IMG/VR virus record: IMGVR_UViG_3300045972_000140
Span: 1-64,000 of that record
Source of the DNA: a virus
Length of the DNA stretch: 64,000 nucleotides
Strand: one strand, 5' to 3'
Shown: in pieces, positions 8,166 through 14,245 of the stretch
Numbering within the stretch: position 1 is the stretch's first letter
Layout of the letters: each line of letters begins with the position of its first letter
Notes under the pieces: generated by a model
Database searches by the model: none
What the model saw: only the letters and a program-made list of their open reading frames with translations
What the model was told of the DNA's origin: nothing
Position numbers and translations under genes: made by a program

Positions 8166-9082
8166 TTTTTGATTTAACAACTTACGATGTAGTTTTTATT
8201 AGTTACGACGAACCAAATGCAGAACAAAATTGGGAAGATTTAATAACAAAAGTACCAAAGGCAAAGCGAGTGCACGGTGTGAAAGGGCTTGCTACTGCTC
8301 ACCGCACTGCAGGTAGGTTATCGACCACTGATAAGACAATAACAATAGACGGTGATAATAGATTATTCAAAGACCTTACTAACAAGTCTTTTGAAATAAA
8401 TGACGAATGCGACTTTAAAGAAATACTATTGAACTGGCCAAGTAAAAATATTATAAACGGGCTAGAATACGGCAATGGCGGTATTAAATTATGGCCAACT
8501 CATATATTAGCAAATTGCAGTACAGACGAGTTTGCAATAAAAGGGACCCCGCAGCAAGTAGATTACAGCTACGGTTTAAAAAATCAAATTACATTCCATG
8601 AGTGTTATTCGTATATCTATCCAAATGCTAGTCCGTTACAGGCATGGCGTGCTGGTTTCAGAGAAGGGGTTAAATTAGGGCTAAAGCGTGGAGTAAAAAT
8701 TGATGACTTGGCAGACTACTGGCCGGGCGGACGCAAGCGGTTATCATTATGGATGACTGTGGGCGCCGATGTAGAAAATGGTATATGGTCAATATTAGGT
8801 GCGAGACAAGGTTGTTACCTAACTCAATTTACAGACTGGGATATGTCTAACAACGGTGATTTTGATTATCTCAACAATTATTTCCAAAATAATGTTGCAA
8901 TTCTGTCTGAAGAAGAAGCGTTAATAGAATGTGTTAAGCTAGGCAAGATAATAGGTCACAAATTTGAAATTTGTGACCCATTTACTGCCGAACAAAGTAA
9001 GTTTGTAAAAAACATGAACCCTGATCCGGATGCACAAGAGCGGTCAGGTTGGCATTGGGTTTCTAAACCACAGTGGGATTAG
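8162..9082 (+). CDS. glycosyltransferase-like protein (GT-A/DxD type)
   Basis: 306 residues. The N-terminus YDVVFISYDEPNAEQNWEDL is followed by KRVHGVKG and an IDGDN acidic motif (D63, D65) of the kind that binds a metal and nucleotide sugar in GT-A glycosyltransferases. The family occurs in many marine and freshwater phages with unproven function. It closes the plus-strand radical SAM operon with a 4-base overlap, so its product probably acts in the same pathway. Its end overlaps by four bases, tail to tail, the minus-strand sulfotransferase-like gene. Confidence 0.6.
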   Translation: MIFDLTTYDVVFISYDEPNAEQNWEDLITKVPKAKRVHGVKGLATAHRTAGRLSTTDKTITIDGDNRLFKDLTNKSFEINDECDFKEILLNWPSKNIINGLEYGNGGIKLWPTHILANCSTDEFAIKGTPQQVDYSYGLKNQITFHECYSYIYPNASPLQAWRAGFREGVKLGLKRGVKIDDLADYWPGGRKRLSLWMTVGADVENGIWSILGARQGCYLTQFTDWDMSNNGDFDYLNNYFQNNVAILSEEEALIECVKLGKIIGHKFEICDPFTAEQSKFVKNMNPDPDAQERSGWHWVSKPQWD

Positions 9083-9834
9083 TCAAAGCCTAGGTTTTGT
9101 TTAATCCAGTCCCAGTTCCCTATAACATCCTGCGGGCGACTGTTATTTTGTTTAAACAAGGTGATAGGTTTTTTAACAATATCTAATTCAAGATCTCTGG
9201 TTGCAAAATACTCTTGTAACCTGTTCAACATAGTGTCTAGATGATAGTTCTCAAAATCATCTTCGTACACTAGATGTAAATTAGATCTATTTCTAGATTT
9301 TAAATTTTTCTCAACCTTTTCCCAATATATAATTGAGCTGTATTCATCCTTAATAAATTCATCAGCTGTTGTTAAAATCTTTAATTCAGATGTATCAACC
9401 TTAAACCATTTTTCTATTTTACCGGCCTGCATAAAACTTGTAAACCGTTTGAGTTTATTACGCCTCTTCACTGTAATAAAAATGGCATCATCTAAATCAA
9501 ACAAGAAATACAAATTAAACTGATCAAGGTAGTGACGTTGTATTTTTATTACCTTTGTGCGTGGATCAAGCTCATCCATAATTGCTAACGATCTTTGCGG
9601 GTTAGCACGTATTGCTTCTATGAGTGGTATAGTCTCGTTTGGTACGTTATATTCCTCCGAAAAACGCACTCTTTCGTGATCCTCGAGTAATAGCAAGCTG
9701 TCTGGGTTACTATTGCTTATGTGCGTACTAAAAAACTCGTTTAACACACGCAGACGTGGAAAACATTCTAATATTTCGCACAGTAGATTACTGCCCGATC
9801 TAGGCTCTGCAAATATAACAATTAATCTAGACAT
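9079..9834 (-). CDS. sulfotransferase-like protein
   Basis: About 251 residues from the chosen start MSRLIVIFAEPRSGSNLL. That ATG has GGAG six bases upstream, whereas the longer in-frame extension has none. EPRSGSNLL is the 5'-phosphosulfate-binding loop of the sulfotransferase P-loop family, and the rest is compatible with that fold. The expected reaction is transfer of sulfate from PAPS to a sugar, lipid or protein hydroxyl; the substrate is unknown. A second, only distantly similar member is encoded at 29845-30639. Confidence 0.7.
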   Translation of the reverse strand: MSRLIVIFAEPRSGSNLLCEILECFPRLRVLNEFFSTHISNSNPDSLLLLEDHERVRFSEEYNVPNETIPLIEAIRANPQRSLAIMDELDPRTKVIKIQRHYLDQFNLYFLFDLDDAIFITVKRRNKLKRFTSFMQAGKIEKWFKVDTSELKILTTADEFIKDEYSSIIYWEKVEKNLKSRNRSNLHLVYEDDFENYHLDTMLNRLQEYFATRDLELDIVKKPITLFKQNNSRPQDVIGNWDWIKQNLGFD

Positions 9835-9853
9835 ATATACTCCGTTAAACACA

Positions 9854-9861
9854 TATTTATC
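9854..9861 (-). promoter_or_regulatory. late-promoter-like box GATAAATA
   Basis: Minus-strand CGATAAATATG, 20 bases upstream of the preferred sulfotransferase start at 9834. Its position inside the longer open frame supports the shorter start. Confidence 0.55.
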
Positions 9862-9917
9862 GAGCACAAACGACGAAGCCCCTAGTACCGGTTAAGATAC
9901 TAGGGGCGTCTATTGTG

Positions 9918-9992
9918 TGGACCCGCCTACAGGAATCGAACCTGTATCCCTACGTTCGTAGCGTAGTGTACTATCCATTGTACTAAGGCGAG
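9918..9992 (-). tRNA. tRNA-Arg(ACG)
   Basis: Cloverleaf with encoded CCA. Acceptor CTCGCCT/AGGCGGG, anticodon loop CTACGAA, T-loop TTCGATT. A34 would need deamination to inosine to read CGN codons. It is the last tRNA of the array in the direction of transcription. Confidence 0.9.
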
Positions 9993-10004
9993 TTAAATTA
10001 AAAC

Positions 10005-10056
10005 AGAATGCGATTTGGTTTCATTTTCAATTGAATTTAATTGCTGAATGCATTCT
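10005..10056 (-). ncRNA. E1: structured intergenic RNA element (open form)
   Basis: Minus strand: AGAATGC-ATT-CAGCAA, a small TTCA/TGAA hairpin, then GCATTCT followed by GTTTTA. AGAATGC and GCATTCT form a 7-bp stem. It fills the gap between tRNA-Leu(UAA) and tRNA-Arg. It is one of six open-form copies whose stems covary while CNGCAA and the 3' GUUUUA stay constant. Function unknown. Confidence 0.55.
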
Positions 10057-10063
10057 TTAAATT

Positions 10064-10140
10064 TGGTACCCCTCCCCGGATTCGAACCGGGATCCAACAG
10101 ATTTTAAATCTGGCCGCACTACCAATTAGCGTACAGGGGC
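10064..10140 (-). tRNA. tRNA with leucine anticodon UAA, short variable loop
   Basis: Encoded CCA, A73. Acceptor GCCCCTG/GAGGGGT has a G-G mismatch at 7-66. The anticodon arm CCAGA-TTTAAAA-TCTGT gives UAA. The variable loop is only about five bases (TGGAT), unlike the class II tRNA-Leu of bacteria. It shares its acceptor with the UAG and CAA tRNAs of this array. Confidence 0.8.
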
Positions 10141-10216
10141 ATAAATTCGATAATGTAGCGGGTCAACTTCTTCAGGGATTAGACATACCACTTGCTCTCG
10201 TTGCAAGCTTCTCAAA

Positions 10217-10585
10217 TTATGTAACTTCACCAAGCTCTGCCTGTAATTTCTTTAACAGTGCAATCTTGGAATCTTTATCTTTTAAATCTTTCTTATATTT
10301 CTTTAGTCTAGCAGCTTCGGCGCGGGCAACCTTTTCTTTTTCTAATTTTGCTGCTTCTTCTTTTGCTCTTGCAATTTCCTCAGAAACAGTTTTTGCAACA
10401 AAGTCTTTAATATTGGTTGGTTGTTCAATTATCTTAAAACCTTTACGATATGATGCATTCTGCAATACCACAAAATCTTCATGGGATATTTCTTCCCATT
10501 CTGTTATACTATTTACAATGTGGCGATAATCGTCATCATAATCATAGATGTCAGTTGTTATAAGAATTGCTACTTTGTGTGTCAT
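10217..10585 (-). CDS. hypothetical protein with C-terminal coiled coil
   Basis: 122 residues; not recognised. The N-terminal 60 residues look globular (MTHKVAILITTDIYDYDDDY). About residues 65-118 form a highly charged helix (EEIARAKEEAAKLEKEKVAR) typical of a coiled coil. AGAGG precedes the start. It sits between tRNA-Leu(UAA) and tRNA-Lys(UUU), so it is carried on the same minus-strand transcript or processed from it. Confidence 0.65.
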   Translation of the reverse strand: MTHKVAILITTDIYDYDDDYRHIVNSITEWEEISHEDFVVLQNASYRKGFKIIEQPTNIKDFVAKTVSEEIARAKEEAAKLEKEKVARAEAARLKKYKKDLKDKDSKIALLKKLQAELGEVT

Positions 10586-10601
10586 ATTGACCTCTTTAAT
10601 T

Positions 10602-10679
10602 TGGTAGGGCTGGAGGGACTCGAACCCTCTCCTGGCAGATTAAAAGTCTGCTGTGCTAACCATTGAACACTACAACCCC
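10602..10679 (-). tRNA. tRNA-Lys(UUU)
   Basis: Acceptor GGGGTTG/CAGCCCT, A73, encoded CCA. Anticodon arm GCAGA-CTTTTAA-TCTGC. Confidence 0.92.
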
Positions 10680-10687
10680 AAATTTTC

Positions 10688-10777
10688 TGGAGGAAGATGT
10701 GGGATTCGAACCCACGGACCGTTTTAATGATCGTCACTTTAGCAAAGTGATGCAATAAGCCTCTCTACCAATCTTCC
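10688..10777 (-). tRNA. tRNA-Ser(GCU)
   Basis: Class II tRNA of 90 bases with a long variable arm. Acceptor GGAAGAT/ATCTTCC, anticodon arm TCACT-TTGCTAA-AGTGA, encoded CCA. Position 73 is U rather than the usual G of tRNA-Ser. Confidence 0.9.
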
Positions 10778-10821
10778 ATAAACTTATTATACTACAAAGT
10801 TAAGTACTTTGCAAACTATTC

Positions 10822-10895
10822 TGGCAGCCCGTGTAGGAATCGAACCTACGCATACTGAGTCAGAGTCAGTCATTCTTCCATTAAACTAACAGGCA
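10822..10895 (-). tRNA. tRNA-Gln(CUG)
   Basis: Anticodon arm ACTGA-CTCTGAC-TCAGT, G73, encoded CCA. The first acceptor position is an unpaired U1/U72, in keeping with the weak 1-72 pair of glutamine tRNAs. Confidence 0.88.
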
Positions 10896-10899
10896 ATTC

Positions 10900-10971
10900 T
10901 GGACCCCCGTAAAGGACTCGAACCTTTGCAAGCTGGTTTAGAAGACCGGCCGCCGTTCCATCGGACGGGAG
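10900..10971 (-). tRNA. tRNA-Arg(UCU)
   Basis: Acceptor CTCCCGT/ACGGGGG, anticodon loop CTTCTAA, T-loop TTCGAGT, encoded CCA. Reads AGA/AGG, codons frequent in an AT-rich genome. Confidence 0.88.
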
Positions 10972-10979
10972 TTATGTAC

Positions 10980-11054
10980 TGGTGGTAGTGATAGGAATCG
11001 AACCTACTTTGTGCAGCGTATGAAGCTGTTGCATTACCTTAATGCTACACTACC
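10980..11054 (-). tRNA. tRNA with anticodon CAU (elongator Met or, after modification, Ile)
   Basis: Acceptor GGTAGTG/CACTACC with a normal G1-C72 pair, so not an initiator. Anticodon loop TTCATAC, A73, encoded CCA. Whether C34 is converted to lysidine cannot be told from sequence. Confidence 0.88.
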
Positions 11055-11124
11055 AAATCAGACTACTTTTTGTTTTTTTAAAACCATATTAAAAATTTTA
11101 ATTTGCTGTAAGTAATCTTTAAAT

Positions 11125-11787
11125 CTATTGCGGACCTAGCGGTGCTAGATCCGTATCGTATTCTTTGCCGTTTATTTTTACAGGCGGTGGACGCATTCCT
11201 TTTGCTAATGCTGCCCTAAATGCGGTTGCTTCGTCATCACTTAACGGTTCGTATTTTTCGCTAACTACATCATCGTAAATCATCGGCATTGTATCAGCAA
11301 AACTGTTTGTCAACTCTTCAATTGTTTTCTTAGACCTAGCTGGCGGTAATTTCTTACGGGATGCTTCTTCAAAAATGTCAACTGTTTCGTTTGCTTTCCA
11401 ATATACAGAATCTATAACAACTCCATAATTTAACGCTGCATGTTCTTTTAACTTTTTCTCTACATCAGCTAACTTGCGCGTTGCTGTATACTTACTCAAC
11501 ACAAAATGCTTGGTTGTTTCTACAGCTACAATAAAGAAATGAGATCTTTCGTCTATAGGCATTGCTCTATATCTATACATACCGCCTAATATTTCTAATG
11601 ACGAAAATACCTCAACAACAGACATACGCACCATTTCTAAGCGCCATTCTCTGCGCTCCTCTAATGTCATTTTTGCTTCATCTATAATTGTTTGGCCGGC
11701 ATCGGTTTGTGTTCCGGCCGGTAAATAATATTCTAATATAGATTTCGGCTTTGACCTTGGTGTTTTTTTAAAAAAAGAAAATAGCAT
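11125..11787 (-). CDS. hypothetical protein
   Basis: 220 residues; family not recognised. It begins MLFSFFKKTPRSKPKS, has no membrane segment after that, and is mixed alpha/beta in composition with a charged C-terminal half (KKTIEELTNSFADTMPMIYD) and a proline-rich end. A GATAAATA box lies eight bases upstream of its ATG, so it is probably a late gene with a very short leader. It is isolated between the tRNA-Met and tRNA-Val genes. Confidence 0.65.
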   Translation of the reverse strand: MLFSFFKKTPRSKPKSILEYYLPAGTQTDAGQTIIDEAKMTLEERREWRLEMVRMSVVEVFSSLEILGGMYRYRAMPIDERSHFFIVAVETTKHFVLSKYTATRKLADVEKKLKEHAALNYGVVIDSVYWKANETVDIFEEASRKKLPPARSKKTIEELTNSFADTMPMIYDDVVSEKYEPLSDDEATAFRAALAKGMRPPPVKINGKEYDTDLAPLGPQ

Positions 11788-11794
11788 AGTGTAT

Positions 11795-11802
11795 TATTTA
11801 TC
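11795..11802 (-). promoter_or_regulatory. late-promoter-like box GATAAATA
   Basis: Minus-strand CGATAAATAATAC directly upstream of the hypothetical gene ending at 11125. The short distance to the ATG suggests an almost leaderless transcript, or a start further inside the gene. Confidence 0.5.
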
Positions 11803-11836
11803 GTAATTTACGCTGCCTAAAATGCTAATACTTAAC

Positions 11837-11910
11837 TGGTGGATCGTAAAGGAATCGAACCTTTGTATCTGTCGAGTCAGAACAGAACTCTACCATTGAG
11901 CTAACGAACC
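11837..11910 (-). tRNA. tRNA-Val(GAC)
   Basis: Anticodon arm CTGTT-CTGACTC-GACAG, A73, encoded CCA. Acceptor GGTTCGT/ACGATCC has a U-U mismatch at 3-70. U37 is unusual. Confidence 0.85.
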
Positions 11911-11914
11911 AAAT

Positions 11915-11974
11915 TGGAGCGGCGTATGGAGTTTTACCCCGGGCGTATTTGTCGGCTTTTATAGTCCCCACCGC
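11915..11974 (-). ncRNA. possible short CCA-ended tRNA-like element
   Basis: Sixty bases that start GCGGTGG and end ACGCCGC-T-CCA; six of seven acceptor pairs form. There is no recognisable anticodon arm and no TTCRA T-loop; a GGGGT-AAA-ACTCC mini-hairpin is in the T-arm place. It could be a decayed tRNA. Confidence 0.3.
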
Positions 11975-12011
11975 GTTGGACCACCGTACCCCTGTACTTC
12001 TTGCAAGAAAC

Positions 12012-12099
12012 TGGAGGAAAATAACAGAATCGAACTGTCACCGCTATTAACAGTGGAACATCTTTCCAAGATGCTTAGTGACCATCACTTCTACTTTCC
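12012..12099 (-). tRNA. tRNA-Ser(GGA)
   Basis: Class II with long variable arm. Acceptor GGAAAGT/ATTTTCC, anticodon loop TTGGAAA, T-loop TTCGATT, encoded CCA, U73. Confidence 0.88.
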
Positions 12100-12110
12100 A
12101 TAATTAAAAC

Positions 12111-12165
12111 AGAATCCTTATTTTTCAATTAAAAGTTGAATTTTTATATTTGCTGAACGGATTCT
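12111..12165 (-). ncRNA. E2: structured intergenic RNA element (open form)
   Basis: AGAATCC-GTT-CAGCAA, inner TTCAA/TTGAA hairpin, then GGATTCT followed by GTTTTA. Relative to E1, two stem positions change together (GC to CC with GC to GG), preserving pairing. Confidence 0.55.
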
Positions 12166-12171
12166 TAAAAC

Positions 12172-12245
12172 TGGTGCGGGCTAGGAGAATCGAACTCCTG
12201 ACTAAACGTTGGCAACGTATAATTTTACCATTAAACTAAGCACGC
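12172..12245 (-). tRNA. tRNA-Gly(GCC)
   Basis: Acceptor GCGTGCT/AGCCCGC with one mismatch, anticodon loop TTGCCAA, A73, encoded CCA. Confidence 0.85.
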
Positions 12246-12250
12246 ATATT

Positions 12251-12338
12251 TGGCGGGGCGCAATGGAATCGAACCATCACCGCTATTAACAATGGAACGG
12301 TATTCAAAGCCGCTTAACTCCCAGAGTTTCTGCACCCC
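12251..12338 (-). tRNA. tRNA-Ser(UGA)
   Basis: Class II, G73, encoded CCA. Acceptor GGGGTGC/GCGCCCC, anticodon loop TTTGAAT. It shares most of its anticodon and variable arm with the adjacent CGA copy, so the two are a tandem duplication. Confidence 0.85.
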
Positions 12339-12343
12339 ATATT

Positions 12344-12431
12344 TGGCGGATCATAATAGAATCGAACTATCACCGCTATTAACGATGGAACGGTATTCGA
12401 AGCCGCTTAGTGCCCAGCACATCTATGATCC
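12344..12431 (-). tRNA. tRNA-Ser(CGA)
   Basis: Class II, G73, encoded CCA. Acceptor GGATCAT/ATGATCC, anticodon loop TTCGAAT. Its core is nearly identical to the UGA neighbour, but the acceptor differs. Confidence 0.85.
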
Positions 12432-12450
12432 AAATGAGAGATGTTATTTA

Positions 12451-12517
12451 ACGTCACCTACCCTCCCTGACTATTTTGAACTCCTGCTTGCCATTGTGGT
12501 GCAGGTAACCGTGGCGT
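12451..12517 (-). ncRNA. possible decayed tRNA-like element without CCA
   Basis: Ends ACGCCAC and GTGACGT pair at six of seven positions, enclosing a CCTGC/GCAGG hairpin and a TTCAAAA stretch that recalls a T-loop. No CCA and no readable anticodon. Confidence 0.25.
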
Positions 12518-12603
12518 CTTCAAAACTTAATTAACAGTATTGTACTTCATCCTGATCAGGGCCTATATACAATGGTGCTCCCGTCTTTCGACACTATTAA
12601 ACT

Positions 12604-12679
12604 TGGTACATCGTGACGGGCTCGAACCGCCGACATTCTGAATGTAAATCAGACACTCTACCAACTGAGTTAACGATGT
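12604..12679 (-). tRNA. tRNA-Val(UAC), copy 1
   Basis: Acceptor ACATCGT/ACGATGT, anticodon arm TCTGA-TTTACAT-TCAGA, T-loop TTCGAGC, A73, encoded CCA. Confidence 0.92.
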
Positions 12680-12687
12680 ATATTCTT

Positions 12688-12957
12688 TTAAAATATCGAT
12701 GCCCCAAATCCAGTTTCGTCATCTTCAACAAATTCTGGATAAAGTTCATCGTGCAGCATCTGCAATCTCATTAAGGCCATTAAGACTTCGTATGGAAATC
12801 CTTGCCTATCATTTCTTCCATCTGCGATAAGTTTTCCCATATATTTTGGAAATGCCTTATCGCCCCACATTAACTCAATACCTTTTCCTATTCTAGGAAA
12901 TGCTGCGTGTATAAGTAATAGCGAACTATTTAGCGTATTTGAGTGCTCATCGGTCAT
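12688..12957 (-). CDS. hypothetical protein downstream of and overlapping rpoZ
   Basis: 89 residues from the ATG at 12957 (MTDEHSNTLNSSLLLIHAAF), which overlaps the end of rpoZ by 11 bases; an alternative start lies 24 bases upstream. Mostly helical with an acidic C-terminus (EFVEDDETGFGASIF). Not recognised. The overlap suggests translational coupling to the omega-like protein and perhaps a joint role. Confidence 0.6.
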   Translation of the reverse strand: MTDEHSNTLNSSLLLIHAAFPRIGKGIELMWGDKAFPKYMGKLIADGRNDRQGFPYEVLMALMRLQMLHDELYPEFVEDDETGFGASIF

Positions 12958-13177
12958 TATCTTTTTCATTTTTAATGCCAACTTTCTTTAGGTAATCACG
13001 ACCTACTAAACCTTCTTCGATTTCACGAAGTGCCGTAACTGTTGGACCATTCTTAGATGGTGGCAACAAAGATTTATATCCACGCTTCAATTCGCGAACA
13101 CGAGCGGCAGCAATCAGTACCATATCAAATCTGTTTCCGATCATTTCTACTGCTTTTTGCGATGTAATTCTTGCCAT
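12947..13177 (-). CDS. rpoZ: RNA polymerase omega subunit homologue
   Basis: 76 residues, full omega length apart from the variable tail. MARITSQKAVEMIGNRFDMV and the later TALREIEEGLVGRDYL match the conserved core of bacterial omega (E. coli form [20 protein letters not shown] ... IALREIEEGL). Omega binds beta-prime and assists RNA polymerase assembly. A phage copy could replace or alter host omega, for example to favour late transcription; that is inference. No beta or beta-prime gene is in this window. Confidence 0.85.
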   Translation of the reverse strand: MARITSQKAVEMIGNRFDMVLIAAARVRELKRGYKSLLPPSKNGPTVTALREIEEGLVGRDYLKKVGIKNEKDNDR

Positions 13178-13194
13178 ATAAACCTTAATAAAAT

Positions 13195-13267
13195 TGGTGG
13201 ACCGCGACGGGCACGACCCGACTGTTAGACGGCTCTGATATTTCTATCTTAAAGCATGAAGCAGCCC
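13195..13267 (-). ncRNA. anticodon-less tRNA-Ala-like RNA with CCA
   Basis: Acceptor GGGCTGC/GCGGTCC with the G3-U70 wobble that marks alanine tRNAs, A73 and encoded CCA. A T-arm (GTCGG/CCGTC with loop GTCGTGC) is plausible. The D and anticodon arms are replaced by one hairpin, CTTT-AA-GATA capped by GAAA and closed by TATC-AGAG. An AATAAATA box at 13274-13281 sits seven bases upstream, arguing against a dead relic. It could be aminoacylated but not decode. Confidence 0.45.
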
Positions 13268-13299
13268 GAATAGTATTTATTATATTGTCTATTGCGTTG

Positions 13300-13551
13300 C
13301 TAGTCAAATAATCCTTCAAACACAGCTTCTGTGGTTACATCGCTACCTTTTAAATCGGTAAATGCTTTTTTAACTGCAAAAGCGGCGGTTTTATAGTCTG
13401 CACCACGTGTATGTAATACATCGATAGTAGACATAACAGCAGCACGATCGGCTGTACCTATTGCAAACATCTGTGTAAGATATTTTTTAGCGGTATGTAC
13501 TAAATCAAATGCTGCCGATACATCTTCTTTTAAAAATTCACTTGCTTTCAT
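13300..13551 (-). CDS. hypothetical protein
   Basis: 83 residues, helical, starting MKASEFLKEDVSAAFDLVHT; not recognised. The opening MKxxEFL resembles the N-termini of many small virion or capsid-associated phage proteins, but nothing more specific is visible. Late-type box at 13570-13577, 19 bases upstream. Confidence 0.6.
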   Translation of the reverse strand: MKASEFLKEDVSAAFDLVHTAKKYLTQMFAIGTADRAAVMSTIDVLHTRGADYKTAAFAVKKAFTDLKGSDVTTEAVFEGLFD

Positions 13552-13569
13552 ATGTCTAACCTAAACATA

Positions 13570-13577
13570 TATTTATC
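13570..13577 (-). promoter_or_regulatory. late-promoter-like box GATAAATA
   Basis: Minus-strand CTGATAAATATATG, 19 bases before the start of the small gene ending at 13300. Confidence 0.55.
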
Positions 13578-13894
13578 AGATCGAGTTGCACAGGTACTAT
13601 GTACTCGCAACTAGGAAGTTATACCGAATTTACTGCTCGGGAATATTAACCAATCTAAATTTGGTGGACACAATACTTATATAGTCTAGTGATGTGTAAA
13701 GGCCCGTAAAATGGTTTATTGTATGTAGGTTTTGCCGGGTTATTAGCCTACACATCACGACGCCATACTAAGTAGGATATTTCTACCTTGTTGCAACCTG
13801 CACTTAGCGCACCGCTCGATACCACAGCTTAGTTTACATACATAGAAACAGTTGCGTTATATATGTACAACACTAAGTCGTCCGGACAATAATT
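13578..13894. other. gene-free stretch with stem-loops in the tRNA array
   Basis: No coding frame or complete tRNA is evident. A perfect 10-bp inverted repeat, GTGATGTGTA (13689-13698) and TACACATCAC (13749-13758), encloses a second pairing between GGCCCG and CGGGTT. Further inverted segments follow around 13780-13880. It probably yields structured RNA on the minus-strand transcript. Confidence 0.4.
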
Positions 13895-13971
13895 TGGTAC
13901 CCCTGGAGAGATTCGAACTCTCACTGAACAGATTCTAAATCTGCTGACTCTACCAATTGGCCTACAGGGGC
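13895..13971 (-). tRNA. tRNA with leucine anticodon UAG, short variable loop
   Basis: Acceptor GCCCCTG/CAGGGGT, A73, encoded CCA. Anticodon arm GCAGA-TTTAGAA-TCTGT. The variable loop is five bases (TCAGT) instead of the long arm expected for bacterial tRNA-Leu. Confidence 0.85.
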
Positions 13972-13977
13972 ATAACA

Positions 13978-14054
13978 TGGTACCCGGATAGAGAATCGAA
14001 CTCTACTATTTCCACTTGTAAGGAGGATGGCTTCACCAGCTGCACTCTCCGGGC
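13978..14054 (-). tRNA. tRNA-Val(UAC), copy 2
   Basis: Acceptor GCCCGGA/TCCGGGT, anticodon loop CTTACAA in a TCCTC/GTGGA stem with one mismatch, T-loop TTCGATT, A73, encoded CCA. Not a recent copy of the UAC gene at 12604. Confidence 0.82.
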
Positions 14055-14161
14055 ATAAAATAAAATATAGAACAAGAGCTTATTAAAACAAGGTGGCACG
14101 CACCGTGGACCATATCATCCCTTTCTTTGTGGCAGTCTAATAATGATTGTTCTATAAAGGG

Positions 14162-14239
14162 TGGAATAGCAGGTGAGATTTGAACTCACGGTTTTACGGA
14201 TTTGCAATCCGATGCGTTGGGCCTCTCCGCCACTGCTAC
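14162..14239 (-). tRNA. tRNA-Cys(GCA)
   Basis: Acceptor GTAGCAG/CTGCTAT, anticodon loop TTGCAAA, U73 (the cysteine discriminator), encoded CCA, T-loop TTCAAAT. Confidence 0.9.
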
Positions 14240-14245
14240 ATAAAA

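Noticed and set aside
11915-11992. A standard tRNA at this position
   Set aside because: CCA and part of an acceptor exist, but no anticodon arm or T-loop can be folded; kept only as a low-confidence tRNA-like element.
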